A stretch of 43,335 bases of DNA from Gammaproteobacteria bacterium (GTDB taxonomy: Bacteria > Pseudomonadota > Gammaproteobacteria > Steroidobacterales > GCA-2729495): positions 1-43,335 of the forward strand of contig JAPUGB010000124.1 of assembly GCA_027293165.1 (NCBI GenBank), written 5' to 3'. The notes under the pieces were generated by a model that was given only the letters and a program-made list of their open reading frames with translations, had not been told where the DNA came from and searched no databases. Positions 1 to 8,951 of this stretch are shown in pieces. The position numbers were made by a program, and so were the translations under genes. Numbering within the stretch: position 1 is the first letter of the stretch; every line of letters starts with the position of its first letter.

Positions 1-516
1 TTCAAAAGCGTCACCTTCCAGCCCACCGGCTGCCGAGATAAATACTTGCTCTATATGCGGTGCTGCAGCTTTCGCGGTTGGACCAAGGTCGGCAGCATCC
101 GGGTCGGTAGGCACTTGTCGCCAGCCGACCAGAACCTGTCCCTCGTCTTTGCAGATCGCCTCAACCGCTGTCTTGCACTTTTCGCGCTCCGCTAAGTCGG
201 TCGGGAGAAATACAACCCCGGCTGAAAACTTGCCCGGCGCGGGCAACTCAGCCTGCAATTCGTCCCTGGCTACCCGCGCCAGAAACTCATAGGGAAGTGC
301 GGTAAGAATTCCGGCACCGTCACCGGAATTTTTCTCAGCCCCGCGCGCGCCCCGGTGATCCATGCGGCACAGCAGGTGGTCGGCGTCGCGAATGATCTGG
401 TGACTTCGTTCGCCTTTGACATTGGCAACGAACCCAACGCCGCAGCTGTCCTTTTCGTTGGCCGGATTGTACAGGCCCTGCGCTCTGGGCAGGCCCCGTC
501 TGAGCTTGGCGCTCAT
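1..516 (-). CDS. gltB: Glutamate synthase large subunit, N-terminal part (cut by window edge)
   Basis: The 172 codons from the ATG at 516 down to the left edge stay open and read as the class-II glutamine amidotransferase domain of the GOGAT large chain. After a 24-residue stretch comes the sequence DSCGVGFVAN, whose Cys25 would become the N-terminal nucleophile once the propeptide is removed. The family-typical CRMDHRGARGAEKNSGDGAG stretch follows near residues 52-71. The enzyme transfers the amide nitrogen of glutamine to 2-oxoglutarate in the cytoplasm and is the main ammonium-assimilation route together with glutamine synthetase. Only the glutaminase part is visible; the FMN/Fe-S synthase domain and the small subunit would lie outside the window. 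The identification is firm for the domain, and the full-length state cannot be judged. Confidence 0.9.
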   Translation of the reverse strand, partial: MSAKLRRGLPRAQGLYNPANEKDSCGVGFVANVKGERSHQIIRDADHLLCRMDHRGARGAEKNSGDGAGILTALPYEFLARVARDELQAELPAPGKFSAGVVFLPTDLAEREKCKTAVEAICKDEGQVLVGWRQVPTDPDAADLGPTAKAAAPHIEQVFISAAGGLEGDAFE

Positions 517-892
517 GCTTTGATTCCGGCGAACGCGATGTGATCGCTTACAGCAGACGCAACGCCACGCAGGCGCCGCACAGCGGAATCCGGCAGACTA
601 TGTTTTTTCAGGAATCCTGCGGTCATTGCAGCCCTCAATGGTACCGGCGGCAAGGCTTGCGCCTCATAAGACGTCATCGAATGTCGCCCGGGGGCCGCCC
701 CAACTAAATGTTTTTGCTACTAATCTTTGAGAATTATGTCGCAATCAAGATGGCCGCCCAGAACTGGTCATTGTACCGGAATATGGCCTTTCCTCTCAAT
801 CGCTGCCGCCCGGCTCACCCCTTTGAGCCCTGCCGGAGAGCTGTGACTACGGTCACTGTCAGCCCCGATACCCCGTGCCATCATGGGCGGCC
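517..892. other. Intergenic spacer between divergent gltB and the DUF924 gene
   Basis: This 376-base divergent spacer must hold the gltB promoter on the minus strand and the promoter of the DUF924 gene on the plus strand. I see no convincing -35/-10 pair, no RNA gene and no coding sequence. Short open frames here have no recognisable protein character. The only distinct element is a CRP-like palindrome at 842-857, listed separately. Confidence 0.5.
842..857. promoter_or_regulatory. CRP/Vfr-like palindrome
   Basis: TGTGA, six bases, TCACT: this matches nine of the ten conserved positions of the CRP-type operator TGTGA-N6-TCACA. Its centre is about 43 bases before the DUF924 start codon at 893 and about 330 bases before the gltB start. 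Function is inferred from the match alone, and a chance palindrome is possible. Confidence 0.35.
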
Positions 893-1504
893 ATGAGCAC
901 AGATGACATAAAACAGGTCCTGGATTTCTGGTTTTGCAAGTGTGCACAGGACACGCCGCAGATCGACGGCCGTATGTCTCGTTGGCTCGACCCAGACCCC
1001 GAGATGGATGAGGAAATAAAACAGACGTTTGGCGAGCTGATCAAGCAGGCATCAAAAGACGGGCTCCAGGACTGGGAAGCCTCGGCCGAAGGCCGTCTGG
1101 CTTTGATCCTGTTGCTTGATCAGTTCTCCCGCCGCATCCATCCCGGCAGGACGGTAGTCTATCGCGGCGACCAACGGGCCCTAAAGCTCTGTGCCGACGG
1201 GGTTGAGAGCGGGTTATTCCGGGAGTTATCGCCCGAACAACGTATCTTTTTCTTCATGCCGCTGCAGCATGCGGAATCGCTCAAGATCCAGCAAACCTCT
1301 GTCAGGATATATAACTCATTGGTGGAAAAGGTTTCGGAAACGATGAAGGAAACCTTCCGGACCTTCGCCCAGTTCGCTGAGCTTCACCATGACATTATTG
1401 CCGAATTCGGCCGATTCCCCCATCGGAACAAGTTACTCGGCCGCAAGAATACCGTCGCTGAGAAAACTTACCTGGCGGTGGAAACGGCGCTATCCAGCCA
1501 ATAA
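893..1504 (+). CDS. DUF924 family protein
   Basis: The protein has 203 residues from the ATG at 893. A GTG 18 bases upstream is in frame but adds a short unlike-family extension, so the ATG is preferred, although neither has a good ribosome binding site. Family features are the opening IKQVLDFWF, the central LLLDQFSRRIHPG stretch, the PLQHAES motif and the C-terminal FGRFPHRNKLLGR followed by TYL. The family is all-helical, resembles TPR-like folds and has no established biochemical function. The length is normal. It stands alone between divergent gltB and the thiolase gene, and a CRP-like palindrome lies just upstream. Family membership is confident; no function is proposed. Confidence 0.85.
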   Translation: MSTDDIKQVLDFWFCKCAQDTPQIDGRMSRWLDPDPEMDEEIKQTFGELIKQASKDGLQDWEASAEGRLALILLLDQFSRRIHPGRTVVYRGDQRALKLCADGVESGLFRELSPEQRIFFFMPLQHAESLKIQQTSVRIYNSLVEKVSETMKETFRTFAQFAELHHDIIAEFGRFPHRNKLLGRKNTVAEKTYLAVETALSSQ

Positions 1505-1609
1505 GCAACGCTGGGCATTCAGACAGATACCTGAGTCTGATGCATAATCGGCTCCGGGAAGCGTAAGCTTTCCGACAATTCCTGGATTGCATTCGCTGGA
1601 GTTACAACG

Positions 1610-2890
1610 ATGCTACACCGTGAAATTCGTCGCGCAGCCATCATTGGCGGGGCACGGATCCCGTTTCTCCGAGCGCATACGAATTACACGAAATGCTCGA
1701 ATCAGGACATGATGGAGGCGGCATTGCAGGCGCTGGTCACCAAATATGGGCTGGCTGGATCTCAACTGGGTGATGTGTCGCTCGGTGCGGTGATCAAGCA
1801 CTCACGGGACTGGAACCTGGCCCGCGAAAGTGTGCTCGGAAGCGGGCTGGCTCGTGAAACACCGTCATTCGATATTCAACGCGCCTGCGGCACCGGCCTG
1901 AGTGCGGGAATCCTGATCGCGAACAAAATCGCGCTGGGCCAAATCGATTCCGGTATCGGCGGTGGCACCGACACGACCAGTGATACTCCGATCGTATACC
2001 CGGACAGTTACGTCGAGCTGCTGATGAGCAGTTACCGCGGCAAGACGCTTGTCGACCGGATCAAGCCGTGGTTTGGTCTGCGACCTAAACACTTCAAACC
2101 CGTCGTGCTCGGCGTCGAAGAACCCCGCACCGGCTTGTCCATGGGCCAAAGTACCGAGTTGACCGCCAAGGAATGGCAAATTACGCGCGAGGACCAGGAT
2201 CAACTGGCACTGGAAAGTCACCAGAAAGCGGCGGCGGCCTGGGACAGCGGATTCTATGACGATCTCGTGTTCCCGTTTCAGGGCGCAGAGCGAGACAACA
2301 ACGTCCGCCGCGACTCGTCATTAGAACAGCTCGCCAAGCTTAAGCCCGTTTTCGATCGTGGCCCGGACGGCACCATGACAGCGGGTAACAGCACCCCACT
2401 AACGGACGGTGCAGCCGCGGTGCTGCTGGCGTCCGAGGAATGGGCCGAGCAACGCAGTTTACCGATCCAGGCTTACCTGCGTTACGGGAAAACCGCCGCG
2501 GTCGACTTCATCGACGGTGAAGGCCTGCTGATGGCGCCGGCCTACGCGGTTTCTGAAATGCTCAAAGACACTGACTATAGTCTGCAGGATTTTGACTACT
2601 ACGAAATTCACGAAGCGTTTGCGGCCCAAACGCTGGCAACGCTGAAAGCATGGGAGTCCCCGGCATATAATCGCGACCGGCTGGGACGCGACAAGCCATT
2701 GGGCAGCATCGACCGCACCAAGCTCAACGTCAAAGGCGGCAGCATTGCCATCGGTCACCCCTTTGCCGCCACCGGCGCAAGAATACTGGCTACGATGGCA
2801 AAGCTTCTCGATGAAGCCGGTGGAGGTCGCGGCCTGGTGTCTGTCTGTACCGCCGGCGGCATGGGTGTGACGGCAATTGTCGAAAAGTAG
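1610..2890 (+). CDS. Thiolase family protein (acetyl-CoA C-acetyl/acyltransferase, FadI-like)
   Basis: This 426-residue thiolase has all catalytic elements: the nucleophilic Cys93 in QRACGTGLSAG, the His383 in GHPFAATGAR preceded by NVKGGSIAIG, and the C-terminal base Cys413 in VCTAGGMG. It condenses two acyl-CoA units or cleaves 3-ketoacyl-CoA in the cytoplasm. The longer loop region and the RAAIIGGARIPF start resemble the FadI/mitochondrial trifunctional beta-subunit-like branch more than PhaA. No FadJ or FadB partner lies beside it, so a beta-oxidation role is inference, and a biosynthetic acetoacetyl-CoA role is equally possible. The next gene, an AGCS transporter, begins about 70 bases downstream and could be co-transcribed. 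Confidence 0.88.
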   Translation: MLHREIRRAAIIGGARIPFLRAHTNYTKCSNQDMMEAALQALVTKYGLAGSQLGDVSLGAVIKHSRDWNLARESVLGSGLARETPSFDIQRACGTGLSAGILIANKIALGQIDSGIGGGTDTTSDTPIVYPDSYVELLMSSYRGKTLVDRIKPWFGLRPKHFKPVVLGVEEPRTGLSMGQSTELTAKEWQITREDQDQLALESHQKAAAAWDSGFYDDLVFPFQGAERDNNVRRDSSLEQLAKLKPVFDRGPDGTMTAGNSTPLTDGAAAVLLASEEWAEQRSLPIQAYLRYGKTAAVDFIDGEGLLMAPAYAVSEMLKDTDYSLQDFDYYEIHEAFAAQTLATLKAWESPAYNRDRLGRDKPLGSIDRTKLNVKGGSIAIGHPFAATGARILATMAKLLDEAGGGRGLVSVCTAGGMGVTAIVEK

Positions 2891-2961
2891 ACGACGCTAA
2901 CTCTTGAGAAACTCGCAATGCGCATGAGAATAAGGCGAACTCCGCGGGCGGAAATGCGCTG

Positions 2962-4683
2962 GTGGACGGTCTGAATAGTTTCCTGAGCACAATCAATGCG
3001 ATTATCTGGCACGACTCCGTGCTGTTCGTGCTGCTTGGGACAGGCGTCGTATTCACCGTCTGGAGCGGGTTCTCCCAATACCGCGCACTGACTCATGGAG
3101 TCCACGTCATTCGTGGCCGCTATGACAACCCGGACGACCCGGGCGCGATCAACCACTTTCAGGCTTTGACCGCTGCGCTGTCTGCGACGGTAGGCCTGGG
3201 TAACATCGGCGGCGTTGCTCTCGCGATCGCCCTGGGCGGCCCTGGTGCCGTGTTCTGGATGTGGGTCGTGGGTTTCTTCGGCATGGCAATCAAGCTGACC
3301 GAAGTGACGCTGTCGATGCTCTACCGCAACACGGAGGATCCGGACAATCCGCACGGCGGGCCGATGTGGGTTGTTAGCAAGGGTCTGGCGCACAAAGGAG
3401 CAGGCCTGGGCAGTCTCGGTAAAACCATAGCTGTGGTTTTCTGTATCACGGCACTGATATCAACCGCGACCGGCGGAAACATGTTCCAGGCATGGAACAC
3501 CGGCGAGATCACCGAGCTTTATTTCGGCATCCCGAGCGTGGTGACCGGCATCGTGTTGGCGATCCTTGTCGGCATGGTCATTATCGGCGGCATTAAACGC
3601 ATCGGCGCAGTTACCGGCCGGTTGGTGCCGATCATGCTGGTTCTGTATTTGCTGGCAGGCTTTTATGTCATCGGCGTGAATATCGACCGGGTACCCGAGA
3701 TGTTTCGGTTAATATTCACGGCCGCGTTCTCGCCGATCGAAGCCAGCGGTGCATTCATCGGTGGCACGATGGGCTATGCATTCCTGTTCGGTATGAAGCG
3801 AGCGCTGTTCTCGAATGAAGCCGGTCAGGGAACGTCGCCGATGGCCCACTCGGCAGCGAAAACCAACGAACCAGTACGCGAGGGCATTGTTGCAGGCCTG
3901 GAACCGTTCATCGACACGATCGTCGTTTGTACTCTGACATCGCTGGTCATCCTCAGTACCGGCATCTGGCAACGCGAATCGGTCGCAGATTTGCGGGAAA
4001 CACCCCAATTTCTTGAGGTATCGGAAGGGTGGACAATGGAACGGACGGAGGCCCCACTAGAGCAATCCGCCGATTGGATTCCCGGAGAAAGCGTTTTCAT
4101 CATTCTGAGTGCTCATGAAAATCCAAGCAGCGGCAACCGGCTACATCGGATGTACGGCACCGTCGGGTACGGCAGCGACGAGCGAGCATTTATCGAATGG
4201 GACGTGCTGGCAAGCCCGGAGAAACCGCGGGTAGGTAATCCAGGTATTTACAAGAGCTACGTCGGCGCGACATTGACCGCCAGAGCATTCGATTCCGTCC
4301 TGCCGGGGCTTGGCAAATGGCTGGTGACAATAACCGTATGGATGTTTGCCCTGTCGACGATGATCTCCTGGAGCTATTACGGCGAGCAGGCGACGATATA
4401 TCTTTTCGGGGACCGGGGTGTGCTGGCCTACAAGGCCGCGTTTTGCGCACTGATCATTATTGCAACCTTGGGGTTAATTGAAACCGATGCACAACTGGAC
4501 AACCTGACCGGCTTCGGCACCGGAGTCATGCTGATGGTTAATGTACCGATCATGTGGATCTTCGGCCGTCAGGCCATGCTCGCCTACAAGAATTACATCG
4601 CCCGCCTGAAAACCGGACGGATGGGCCCAGGACATGCACCGCCGTCACTCGAGGATCTGATCAGTGGCCGCGATGTCGAATGA
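2962..4683 (+). CDS. Alanine/glycine:cation symporter (AGCS) family protein
   Basis: A 573-residue inner-membrane protein with about ten hydrophobic segments and the AGCS signatures: ATVGLGNIGGVALAIALGGP near residues 76-95, FGMAIKLTEVTLSMLYR (107-122), and LFSNEAGQGTSPMAHSAA (282-299). It is expected to import alanine or glycine with sodium. The start is a GTG at 2962 with only a weak purine-rich leader. An ATG eight bases upstream is out of frame. A soluble stretch of about 100 residues (336-437, rich in charged residues) sits between membrane segments, where compact relatives have a short loop. The gene converges on the AEC permease gene with 15 bases between the stop codons. Confidence 0.9.
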   Translation: MDGLNSFLSTINAIIWHDSVLFVLLGTGVVFTVWSGFSQYRALTHGVHVIRGRYDNPDDPGAINHFQALTAALSATVGLGNIGGVALAIALGGPGAVFWMWVVGFFGMAIKLTEVTLSMLYRNTEDPDNPHGGPMWVVSKGLAHKGAGLGSLGKTIAVVFCITALISTATGGNMFQAWNTGEITELYFGIPSVVTGIVLAILVGMVIIGGIKRIGAVTGRLVPIMLVLYLLAGFYVIGVNIDRVPEMFRLIFTAAFSPIEASGAFIGGTMGYAFLFGMKRALFSNEAGQGTSPMAHSAAKTNEPVREGIVAGLEPFIDTIVVCTLTSLVILSTGIWQRESVADLRETPQFLEVSEGWTMERTEAPLEQSADWIPGESVFIILSAHENPSSGNRLHRMYGTVGYGSDERAFIEWDVLASPEKPRVGNPGIYKSYVGATLTARAFDSVLPGLGKWLVTITVWMFALSTMISWSYYGEQATIYLFGDRGVLAYKAAFCALIIIATLGLIETDAQLDNLTGFGTGVMLMVNVPIMWIFGRQAMLAYKNYIARLKTGRMGPGHAPPSLEDLISGRDVE

Positions 4684-4698
4684 TTCCCGGTCATTTCG

Positions 4699-5574
4699 TT
4701 ATAACGCGAAATTCAGCAGAAACGGCAACGATACAAACGAGATCAACGTCGAGACGACGATAGCTCCGGCAACTTCATCGGCGTGCCGGTCGTAACGGGC
4801 TGCAAGCAGGTAGTTAAACACGGCCACGGGCATGGCCGCCTGGATAATCATCACCCCACGCATCGTGCCCTCGAAGTTCAGAATCTCAACCAGCACCAGG
4901 CCCGCGGTAAAACCGATGCCCAGGCGCAACACCGACATGCCGAGCGAAATACCGAACCGTCTAACAGTAAAAGTCCCCAGCGCGTGGCCCAACGCGAGAA
5001 TCATCAACGGAATAGCGACCCCCGCAAGTAACTCGACCGTGTTACCCAACCACAGCGGCAGCGTATTGTCGGTTATCAGTAACAGCAGTCCGAATGCAGC
5101 CGCATAGATCGCCGGGGTCGTAATCAGGGTGCGCCATGCCGCCGCACGTCCCTGGAATAAGGGGGCAACAGTGAACTGGCTGACGGAATACACCAGGTAG
5201 AAACTAACGGCCAAACCCAAACCTTCGTTGCCATACGCGAAATAGCACAGAGGCAGGCCCATATTGCCGACGTTACCGAATGCGACCGGAGGCAGGTAAC
5301 TGCGCTGCGGCTGCCGCAAAATGCCGAGGATCGCCGCAGCCACAGCCGTCACAACAACGATCAGCAGGATTGCAGCGCCAGCCATGGCAACGAATGAAAT
5401 CGAATCGACCCCCGTTGAACTGATGCCATTGAGGACGAGGCAGGGCGCACCAATGTTCATGACGATCCGGGTCACGAACTCGCGGTCGAAGGGCAGCCGC
5501 AAGCGGGCCCAGCCATAGCCCAGCGCTACGCAGAGCAAGACCGGTGCGATGATTGGCACAATGAGCTGATACAT
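4699..5574 (-). CDS. AEC-family permease (auxin efflux carrier/malonate permease-like)
   Basis: This is a 291-residue, very hydrophobic protein with two five-helix halves, as in the AEC (Mem_trans) family. Visible marks are MYQLIVPIIAPVLLCVALGYG at the N-terminus, the GNVGNMGLPLCYFAYG stretch, which carries the family's Asn/Gly-rich broken helix, and QAAMPVAVFNYLLAARY near the C-terminus. An in-frame TTG lies 18 bases upstream at 5592; the ATG at 5574 is preferred. Members export organic acids or related compounds from the cytoplasm, but the substrate cannot be read from the sequence. It is divergent from the dienelactone hydrolase gene, with 92 bases between starts. Confidence 0.85.
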   Translation of the reverse strand: MYQLIVPIIAPVLLCVALGYGWARLRLPFDREFVTRIVMNIGAPCLVLNGISSTGVDSISFVAMAGAAILLIVVVTAVAAAILGILRQPQRSYLPPVAFGNVGNMGLPLCYFAYGNEGLGLAVSFYLVYSVSQFTVAPLFQGRAAAWRTLITTPAIYAAAFGLLLLITDNTLPLWLGNTVELLAGVAIPLMILALGHALGTFTVRRFGISLGMSVLRLGIGFTAGLVLVEILNFEGTMRGVMIIQAAMPVAVFNYLLAARYDRHADEVAGAIVVSTLISFVSLPFLLNFAL

Positions 5575-5666
5575 AGTCGTACAGCTTACCAACAGTCGAT
5601 ATGCTTAAAACCCCGCTTTGATATATTGTCGTCCTTGTTCCTTACCCACCGAGGCACAACTAAAAC

Positions 5667-6329
5667 ATGAACAGCGACACCGTGGAGCTCAAGGCCACTG
5701 ATGGGCATGAACTGCGAGGCTATAGAGCCCAGCCGGGCGGCACGCCCAAGGGCGGTGTCGTCGTGCTGCAGGAGATTTTCGGTGTGACTAATCACATTCG
5801 CCGGGTCACGGATCAGTTCGCCGAAGTTGGGTATTTGGCCATTGCACCAGCATTGTTTGACCGGATCGAACCCGGCGTCGAACTCGAATACACGGCTGTG
5901 GCCGAGGGCCGGGAATACCGAGCTGCTGCCAAACCCGATCAAACCGTGCTGGACATTGAAGCCGCGCTCGATGCGCTGCGGCCAGTCGGCAAAATCGGTG
6001 TGGTGGGCTATTGCTGGGGCGGCGGTATGGCCTACCTCGCGGCTTGCCGGTTAACGATCGACGCGGCCATCGCATACTATGGTGGACCGATCAGCGAGTA
6101 CCTGGATCTGAGGCCACGCTGCCCGGTCATGTACCATTTTGGCGCCCAGGATTCTTTGATCCCGATGGAGACCGTCTCGGCGGTTCGCAAAATCGACCCC
6201 GAAGGTATTTTTCACATCTACGAAAATTCAGGCCACGGGTTCAATTGCGATGAGCGCGAAGATTACAACCCACAGGATGCAAAGCTTGCGCTCGAGCGCA
6301 GCCTGGCGTTTCTCGGCCAGCATCTATAA
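5667..6329 (+). CDS. Dienelactone hydrolase family protein
   Basis: A 220-residue alpha/beta hydrolase with a complete Cys-Asp-His triad: Cys116 in GYCWGGGMAYLA, Asp162 in HFGAQDSLIP and His190 in ENSGHGFNCDER. The EIFGVTNHIRRVTDQFA motif near residues 36-52 is diagnostic of the family. It would hydrolyse an ester or enol-lactone in the cytoplasm. The true substrate is unknown, because no chlorocatechol or aromatic pathway genes are nearby. It converges with the FAH-family gene, leaving 21 bases between stops. The family is confident and the substrate is not. Confidence 0.9.
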   Translation: MNSDTVELKATDGHELRGYRAQPGGTPKGGVVVLQEIFGVTNHIRRVTDQFAEVGYLAIAPALFDRIEPGVELEYTAVAEGREYRAAAKPDQTVLDIEAALDALRPVGKIGVVGYCWGGGMAYLAACRLTIDAAIAYYGGPISEYLDLRPRCPVMYHFGAQDSLIPMETVSAVRKIDPEGIFHIYENSGHGFNCDEREDYNPQDAKLALERSLAFLGQHL

Positions 6330-6350
6330 ACGAAGCACTCAGCTTAGCGA

Positions 6351-7199
6351 TCAGACCTCGTCTGCAATGCGGTTACGCAGCACCCCGATCCTGCTGATCT
6401 CGACCTCGATGACATCTCCCGGTTGCATCCAGACCGGGGGTTTGCGCGCGAAACCAACGCCGCCAGTCGTACCCGTACTGATGACATCACCCGGCTGTAA
6501 GCGACTGAACGTCGAGCAGTATTCGATCAATTCACCGACACCGAATTGCAAATCACTGATCCGCGCTGCCTGCATCGCTTGACCATTGAGCCGGGTTTCC
6601 AGCGTCAGCTGCGTTGGGTCGGGGATCTCATCGACCGTGACCAGCCACGGTCCAAAACTCCCACTGTGATGGAAGTTCTTACCCGGTGTGAATTGCGAAC
6701 CGTGCACCTGGAAATCTCTCAGTGTCCCGTCATTGAAACAGGAGTAACCGGCAACGTAGTCAAGTGCATCCTCCTTGGCAATATGCCAGGCCTCCCGGCC
6801 AATAATCACCGCCAGCTCGCCCTCGAAATCATACTTCTGGGATGCCGCCGGTCTTATCATCGTTTGTTCATGGCCGACCTGACTGTCGGCGAATCGCACA
6901 AACAGCCATGGGTACTCGGGGACTACGCGTCCCATTTCTTTCATATGGCTCAAATAATTCGCACCAACGCACAAGATTTTTCCCGGATACGGTATCACCG
7001 GTTCGAATGCGACTGCATCGAAGGAATGGTGAACACCGTTTTGCGCGGCGAGTTTTGCCTCCGCTAACGCATCGGCCTCCAGCACGCTGCGCAGATCGGG
7101 AAATTCGGCGAAGAACTCATCAGGAGGCTCCAGCAACGAGCCCTCATGCACCAAGCCGTATGCCGCCCGCCCTTGAATCCTGTAGCTCGCAAATCGCAT
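6351..7199 (-). CDS. Fumarylacetoacetate hydrolase (FAH) family protein
   Basis: A 282-residue FAH-superfamily enzyme. The divalent-metal ligands are visible as Glu126 and Glu128 in DFEGELAVIIGR and Asp157 in CFNDGTLRDFQ. The C-terminal GDVISTGTTGGVGFARKPP and QPGDVIEVEISRIG stretches are typical. The family includes hydrolases of 2-oxo acids and oxaloacetate/acylpyruvate decarboxylases; which reaction applies cannot be told. The ATG at 7199 is preceded by a strong GGAGGGAG ribosome binding site. It is divergent from the MATE gene. The neighbouring dienelactone hydrolase on the other strand hints at small organic acid catabolism, but they are not one operon. Confidence 0.9.
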   Translation of the reverse strand: MRFASYRIQGRAAYGLVHEGSLLEPPDEFFAEFPDLRSVLEADALAEAKLAAQNGVHHSFDAVAFEPVIPYPGKILCVGANYLSHMKEMGRVVPEYPWLFVRFADSQVGHEQTMIRPAASQKYDFEGELAVIIGREAWHIAKEDALDYVAGYSCFNDGTLRDFQVHGSQFTPGKNFHHSGSFGPWLVTVDEIPDPTQLTLETRLNGQAMQAARISDLQFGVGELIEYCSTFSRLQPGDVISTGTTGGVGFARKPPVWMQPGDVIEVEISRIGVLRNRIADEV

Positions 7200-7476
7200 C
7201 GGCTACTCCCTCCAGATGTGGCTTCCAGCAGTCATGCGTACCTCACTGTTCCAGGCAAAATGGTCATGCTCAACACAAAAAGCGACACTGATACAAGCGC
7301 GGCGATAAAATGCCGCCATCGGATGCGCTGATGCGTAAGCGACACTCTAAGCCAGAAAGCCCGGCTTAAAAACTCTTCGCCGTTAAATCGCCTGAGCTCT
7401 GGGTTCCACGCTGCGACTCAGAGGCGCTTCGGTCACAACAAAAAGGCCGGGAGGCTTGCTCGTACAGACTGCGATA
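7200..7476. other. Divergent spacer between FAH and MATE genes
   Basis: This 277-base region must contain promoters for both flanking genes. I see no clear sigma-70 promoter, RNA gene or coding sequence. It contains only short dyads (for example GCGGC/GCCGC around 7301-7318) of the kind expected by chance. Confidence 0.4.
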
Positions 7477-8850
7477 ATGAAACTAGGCCAGGGAAAATTA
7501 AACCTCACGGAAGACCCGATCGGGCGTTCCATTTTCTCGCTCATGTGGCCGATGATGGCCGGCATGGTCGCGATGATGTCCTACAACATTGCCGATGTTT
7601 ATTTCATCGGCCGACTCGGAACGTTGGAGTTGGCCGCAGTCTCATTTACGTTCCCGGTCAATTTTATCGTTGGCGCGATGGCGCTGGGACTGGGGATCGG
7701 CACATCTTCGGTTGCCTCCCGCCTGTTCGGCGCCGGCGAGCGGGATGAGATTCAACGAATCACGACGCATTCGCTGTTGCTCGCTGTTGCCTCGGGGCTC
7801 GTGATCGTTTTGGTCGGTCTCAGCACGATTGAGCCGGTGTTCAGATTGCTCGGTGCAGACGAGTCGACGCTGCCGATGATCGAGCGTTATATGCGTATCT
7901 ATTATCTGGGCGGCGTGTTTACAGTCATTCCGATGATCGGCAGTTCCGTACTGCGGGCCAGTGGTGATGCCAAAACGCCGATGAAGATCATGGCGATTTC
8001 CGCGATTTTTAACATCGTACTCGATCCGATTCTGATCTTCGGCCTGTTCGGAGCGCCACGACTCGAACTGGAGGGTGCGGCGATAGCCACGGTACTCGCC
8101 AACGTCGGTACAGCAACCGCGGCTTTCAGCTTTATTTACTTCCGGGATCACCTGATTCGCTTCAGGGTTTCCGAGCTGCACCTGATCGCCGACTCCTGGA
8201 AAAGGATTCTGCACGTCGGGATCCCTTCGATGACCAGCAGCATGGTCGTACCACTGACCACAGCGTTCATCACCTGGCAGGTCGCCCAGTTTGGGCAGGA
8301 AGCCGTCGCTGGTTTCGGCGTGGCTTCCCGGCTCGAGGGACTAGCGCTGTTGACCGCGATGGCGCTCGGTGCAGCGGTCACGCCGTTCGTCGGACAGAAT
8401 TTCGGCGCCGGCAATTACGAGCGAGTTCGCGATGGGATGAAATTCGCGTATCGATTCTCGACAATTTACGGCCTATCGGTCGCTGCATTTTTGTTCATCA
8501 CCTCCGGTCTGATTATCGGAATGTTTACCGATGATCCGGGCGCGAATGCAGCGGCGAACATGCACCTTCACCTGGTACCGTGGAGTTACGGGTTTCTCGG
8601 TATTTCCATGACGTCAATTGCCGCATTCAATGCGATCGGCAAGCCGATGCCCGCTATGCTGGTGTCACTGTCACGCACTATTGGCGTTTACGTACCGCTG
8701 GCATTCGTCCTGACCCACCTGCTTGGCCTTTTGGGGGTCTTTCTGGCGGCTTTCAGCGCTAATATTATTGCGGGGCTGTTCGGGTATATCTGGTTCCGTT
8801 CGTGGTTCGGCTCATTCCTCGCCCAGGAACGTGCCCTTCAACAGGCCTGA
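7477..8850 (+). CDS. MATE family efflux transporter
   Basis: A 457-residue polytopic inner-membrane protein with two six-helix halves. It shows the MATE N-terminal pattern DPIGRSIFSLMWPMMAGM, then ADVYFIGRLGTLELAAVSF, and in the second half FGVASRLEGLALLTAMALGAAVTPFVGQNFGA. It is expected to export drugs or metabolites using sodium or protons. The ATG at 7477 is chosen over an in-frame TTG at 7456 because it begins at the family's usual place. The GGGAGG at 7449-7454 is too far from the ATG for an ideal ribosome binding site, so the start is not certain. The PQQ dehydrogenase gene follows on the same strand after 101 bases. Confidence 0.92.
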   Translation: MKLGQGKLNLTEDPIGRSIFSLMWPMMAGMVAMMSYNIADVYFIGRLGTLELAAVSFTFPVNFIVGAMALGLGIGTSSVASRLFGAGERDEIQRITTHSLLLAVASGLVIVLVGLSTIEPVFRLLGADESTLPMIERYMRIYYLGGVFTVIPMIGSSVLRASGDAKTPMKIMAISAIFNIVLDPILIFGLFGAPRLELEGAAIATVLANVGTATAAFSFIYFRDHLIRFRVSELHLIADSWKRILHVGIPSMTSSMVVPLTTAFITWQVAQFGQEAVAGFGVASRLEGLALLTAMALGAAVTPFVGQNFGAGNYERVRDGMKFAYRFSTIYGLSVAAFLFITSGLIIGMFTDDPGANAAANMHLHLVPWSYGFLGISMTSIAAFNAIGKPMPAMLVSLSRTIGVYVPLAFVLTHLLGLLGVFLAAFSANIIAGLFGYIWFRSWFGSFLAQERALQQA

Positions 8851-8951
8851 GTGAAAAGCTTGAGCCGACAGGACAGGAAGATCCGGTGCACGATCGGCGC
8901 GCTACACGATCATGACTCATGGGACCTAAGGCAAGCGGCAATCCACCAGCA

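Noticed and set aside
355-543. 62-residue open frame on the plus strand
   Set aside because: It lies antisense to the clear gltB N-terminal coding sequence on the minus strand, which carries family motifs.
8889-8911. Direct repeat CACGATC twice, 16 bases apart, before the PQQ dehydrogenase gene
   Set aside because: Seven bases is short, there are only two copies, and no link to a promoter is seen.
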